A stretch of DNA of 64,000 nucleotides. Origin: Opisthorchis felineus. Taxonomy: Eukaryota > Platyhelminthes > Trematoda > Opisthorchiida > Opisthorchiidae. Position 1 is the stretch's first letter. The number at the start of each line of letters is the position of its first letter. A model generated the notes under the pieces. It saw only the letters and a list, made by a program, of their open reading frames with translations, was not told the origin of the DNA and searched no databases. A program made the position numbers and the translations under genes. The stretch lies in assembly GCA_004794785.1 (NCBI GenBank), contig SJOL01009709.1:330883-394882 (forward strand). Reading direction: 5' to 3'. Below, piece after piece: positions 62,201-64,000 of this stretch.

Positions 62201-63570
62201 GTGCCTCCCCGTCCGTGCCGGTTTAGTGATGACCACGTCTACATCGGAAAATGCCCTCCGCCTATGACGCTGTCCCTTTTCTGAATACACCCTGTACCTA
62301 CAATCCCCGCCAGTCATGCTTTTATTCGGACTGTAACCTTATGCTCATGCCTGACGGCATGTTACCCACAAGTTGGGAACAAGTTGGGAGTCAGTGTCAA
62401 TCGATCACTTAGAGAACAAATACAGGAGTAGTGGGGTTGTGATGGTGTATGGTACCTGGATTTGGGTTGAAGGGTATGCGTTCCTGGGCAATGAGATGAA
62501 GTAAACCTTGCAGTCTCCAGCTAGATCATTAACGTTATCTGAGGCAGTTGGATCGCATCTGGTATATTTGTCTTGGTAGCTCTTTTATAGGGATGCAGTA
62601 AACATGATTTGGGAAGCGAAGGTGGGTTGCAATACTTCGGCATGGACGATGAGTTGGATGAGGCCCAAACCTATATGACAGACGCAGAAAAAATCCTCAG
62701 AATAGCCTGAGCGGGCGAGCAGCCTCCAACATGTGTGTCCGAGATGTGTAATTTTATTTGTTTATAACCGGATGTTAAAAATCACAAACGCAAGCAAGTT
62801 ATCTGATCGGTTTCACAGAACGTAGCCCCTAGTTGATGAGACTGCATCTGCGATTGAGTGTGGGATGGCTACGAGTTTTGATGAGGGAGACGAAGCTGTC
62901 GTTTTTATTAAGCTACAGTGTACTGATATCGGGTCGCAGAAGTGGAGTGAAGTTGGGATTTAGTGCTCCAAATGAGCGGATTCAACACCAAGTACCCGTC
63001 CACGCACTTGATCTTCGCTAAGGTTACATCCATGGGTGCACCTTTGAGGACGCATGTGGTCCTTGAACCCTACAGTTCAAGTCTATATACAAGTCTATAT
63101 ATACAAGTTCATCTATATATATACACAACTTGGTCTTATGACTGACAAGTATACACCAATCTTTAGCTTTAACTTCGCTGCGTCCAATAATGCATATGGT
63201 TGCCGATTCCCGCTATCGAATCATTGATGTACACACGGCTTCCTCATTATTGCCATTGGCACTAATTGAGCGATTAGTGAGTTTACCGTTATAGCACTAA
63301 GACTCCAGATTCAGCGTGGACACCGATCGGGAATTGTGGACAATGGATTTATTAAGCACTTGATGATTTAGCCACTATAAATTTGCTTAATTATTTGTGT
63401 TAAATGTTATCGCGCAAGATGTACACGAATCGTAATTGATTATACATTTTTCCTTTCAAAAACCCTGAAACTGAGAACTGGATAGACACGACATTACGTC
63501 TGTACCAATACAACCAATAATCAGAAACGTGAGTTGTTAAGGGTGGCTGTGTATTTTTTAGGCATGGGCT
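62201..63570. other. Sequence without recognised genes; small TA-rich repeat
   Basis: It contains an imperfect ACAAGTCTATATAT-type repeat at about 63081-63125. No coding signal was recognised. Confidence 0.45.
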
Positions 63571-63709
63571 TCACGGATTCACGGATTCACGGATTGATAC
63601 ACAGGATCGAGGCTTTTGCCCAAGTTTCCCGGGTCGGTTGTGTTCTTGGCGTTCTGCGGTTGTCGTTCACCTGAAAGGCACAAGCGAAAAAAGGGTGTAG
63701 CACTGCTCT
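63571..63709 (-). repeat. 3' untranslated region and 8-bp tail of a CR1-like LINE
   Basis: Read on the minus strand, about 115 bases of non-coding sequence after the stop codon end in three perfect copies of ATCCGTGA (plus strand TCACGGAT at 63571-63594). Short tandem octamers at the 3' end, instead of poly(A), are the hallmark of CR1-clade LINEs. This marks the insertion boundary. Confidence 0.65.

Positions 63710-64000
<291 letters not shown>

Overview
This window looks like intron-rich, gene-poor nuclear DNA from an invertebrate animal. It is AT-rich, long reading frames are rare, and the one clear gene is split into many exons with canonical GT..AG borders. The repeats are animal non-LTR retrotransposons (CR1-like and RTE-like), Penelope-like elements with GIY-YIG ends, and one tRNA-derived SINE. 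A parasitic flatworm, possibly a tapeworm, fits this mix and the very small exons. That placement is inference; no rRNA, mitochondrial or species-diagnostic gene is present.

Region 1, about 2.4-20.2 kb, minus strand: a multi-exon gene for a large extracellular protein built of CSPG repeats (FRAS1/FREM/CSPG4 family). The anchor is a 604-codon exon at 17184-18996. Reading on toward lower coordinates, I placed smaller exons by splice sites, intron phase and recurring CSPG motifs. Nine consecutive exons (18996 down to 10626) keep one open frame of 907 codons. A second run (9351 down to 7530) also keeps phase, and four to five further exons reach 2425. The introns hold old repeats, including a dispersed repeat at 10.08-10.33 kb. 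Neither the true 5' end nor the 3' end was found.

Region 2, about 21-30 kb: a retrotransposon graveyard. It holds a weak reverse transcriptase scrap (21.3 kb), a Penelope-like element broken into two opposed halves (22.4-23.57 kb), a second Penelope GIY-YIG scrap (26.4-26.8 kb), a tRNA-derived SINE (27.15-27.33 kb) and the 3' end of an RTE-like LINE (28.18-29.11 kb).

Region 3, about 30-49.8 kb: almost featureless AT-rich sequence. It contains a second copy of the 10.1 kb repeat (42.44-42.72 kb) and a GC-richer repeat-like block (38.5-39.5 kb).

Region 4, about 49.8-64 kb: several unrecognised but plausibly coding segments (49.9, 51.8-52.1, 52.4-53.7 and 54.6-55.95 kb), a long diverged direct repeat (about 56.7-57.6 and 61.2-62.2 kb), a second RTE-like scrap (60.72-60.88 kb), and at the right edge the intact C-terminal end of a CR1-like LINE with its 8-bp tail repeats.

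I saw no CRISPR array, operon, rRNA, tRNA gene or bacterial feature. The most interesting item is the CSPG-repeat gene with its probable micro-exons.
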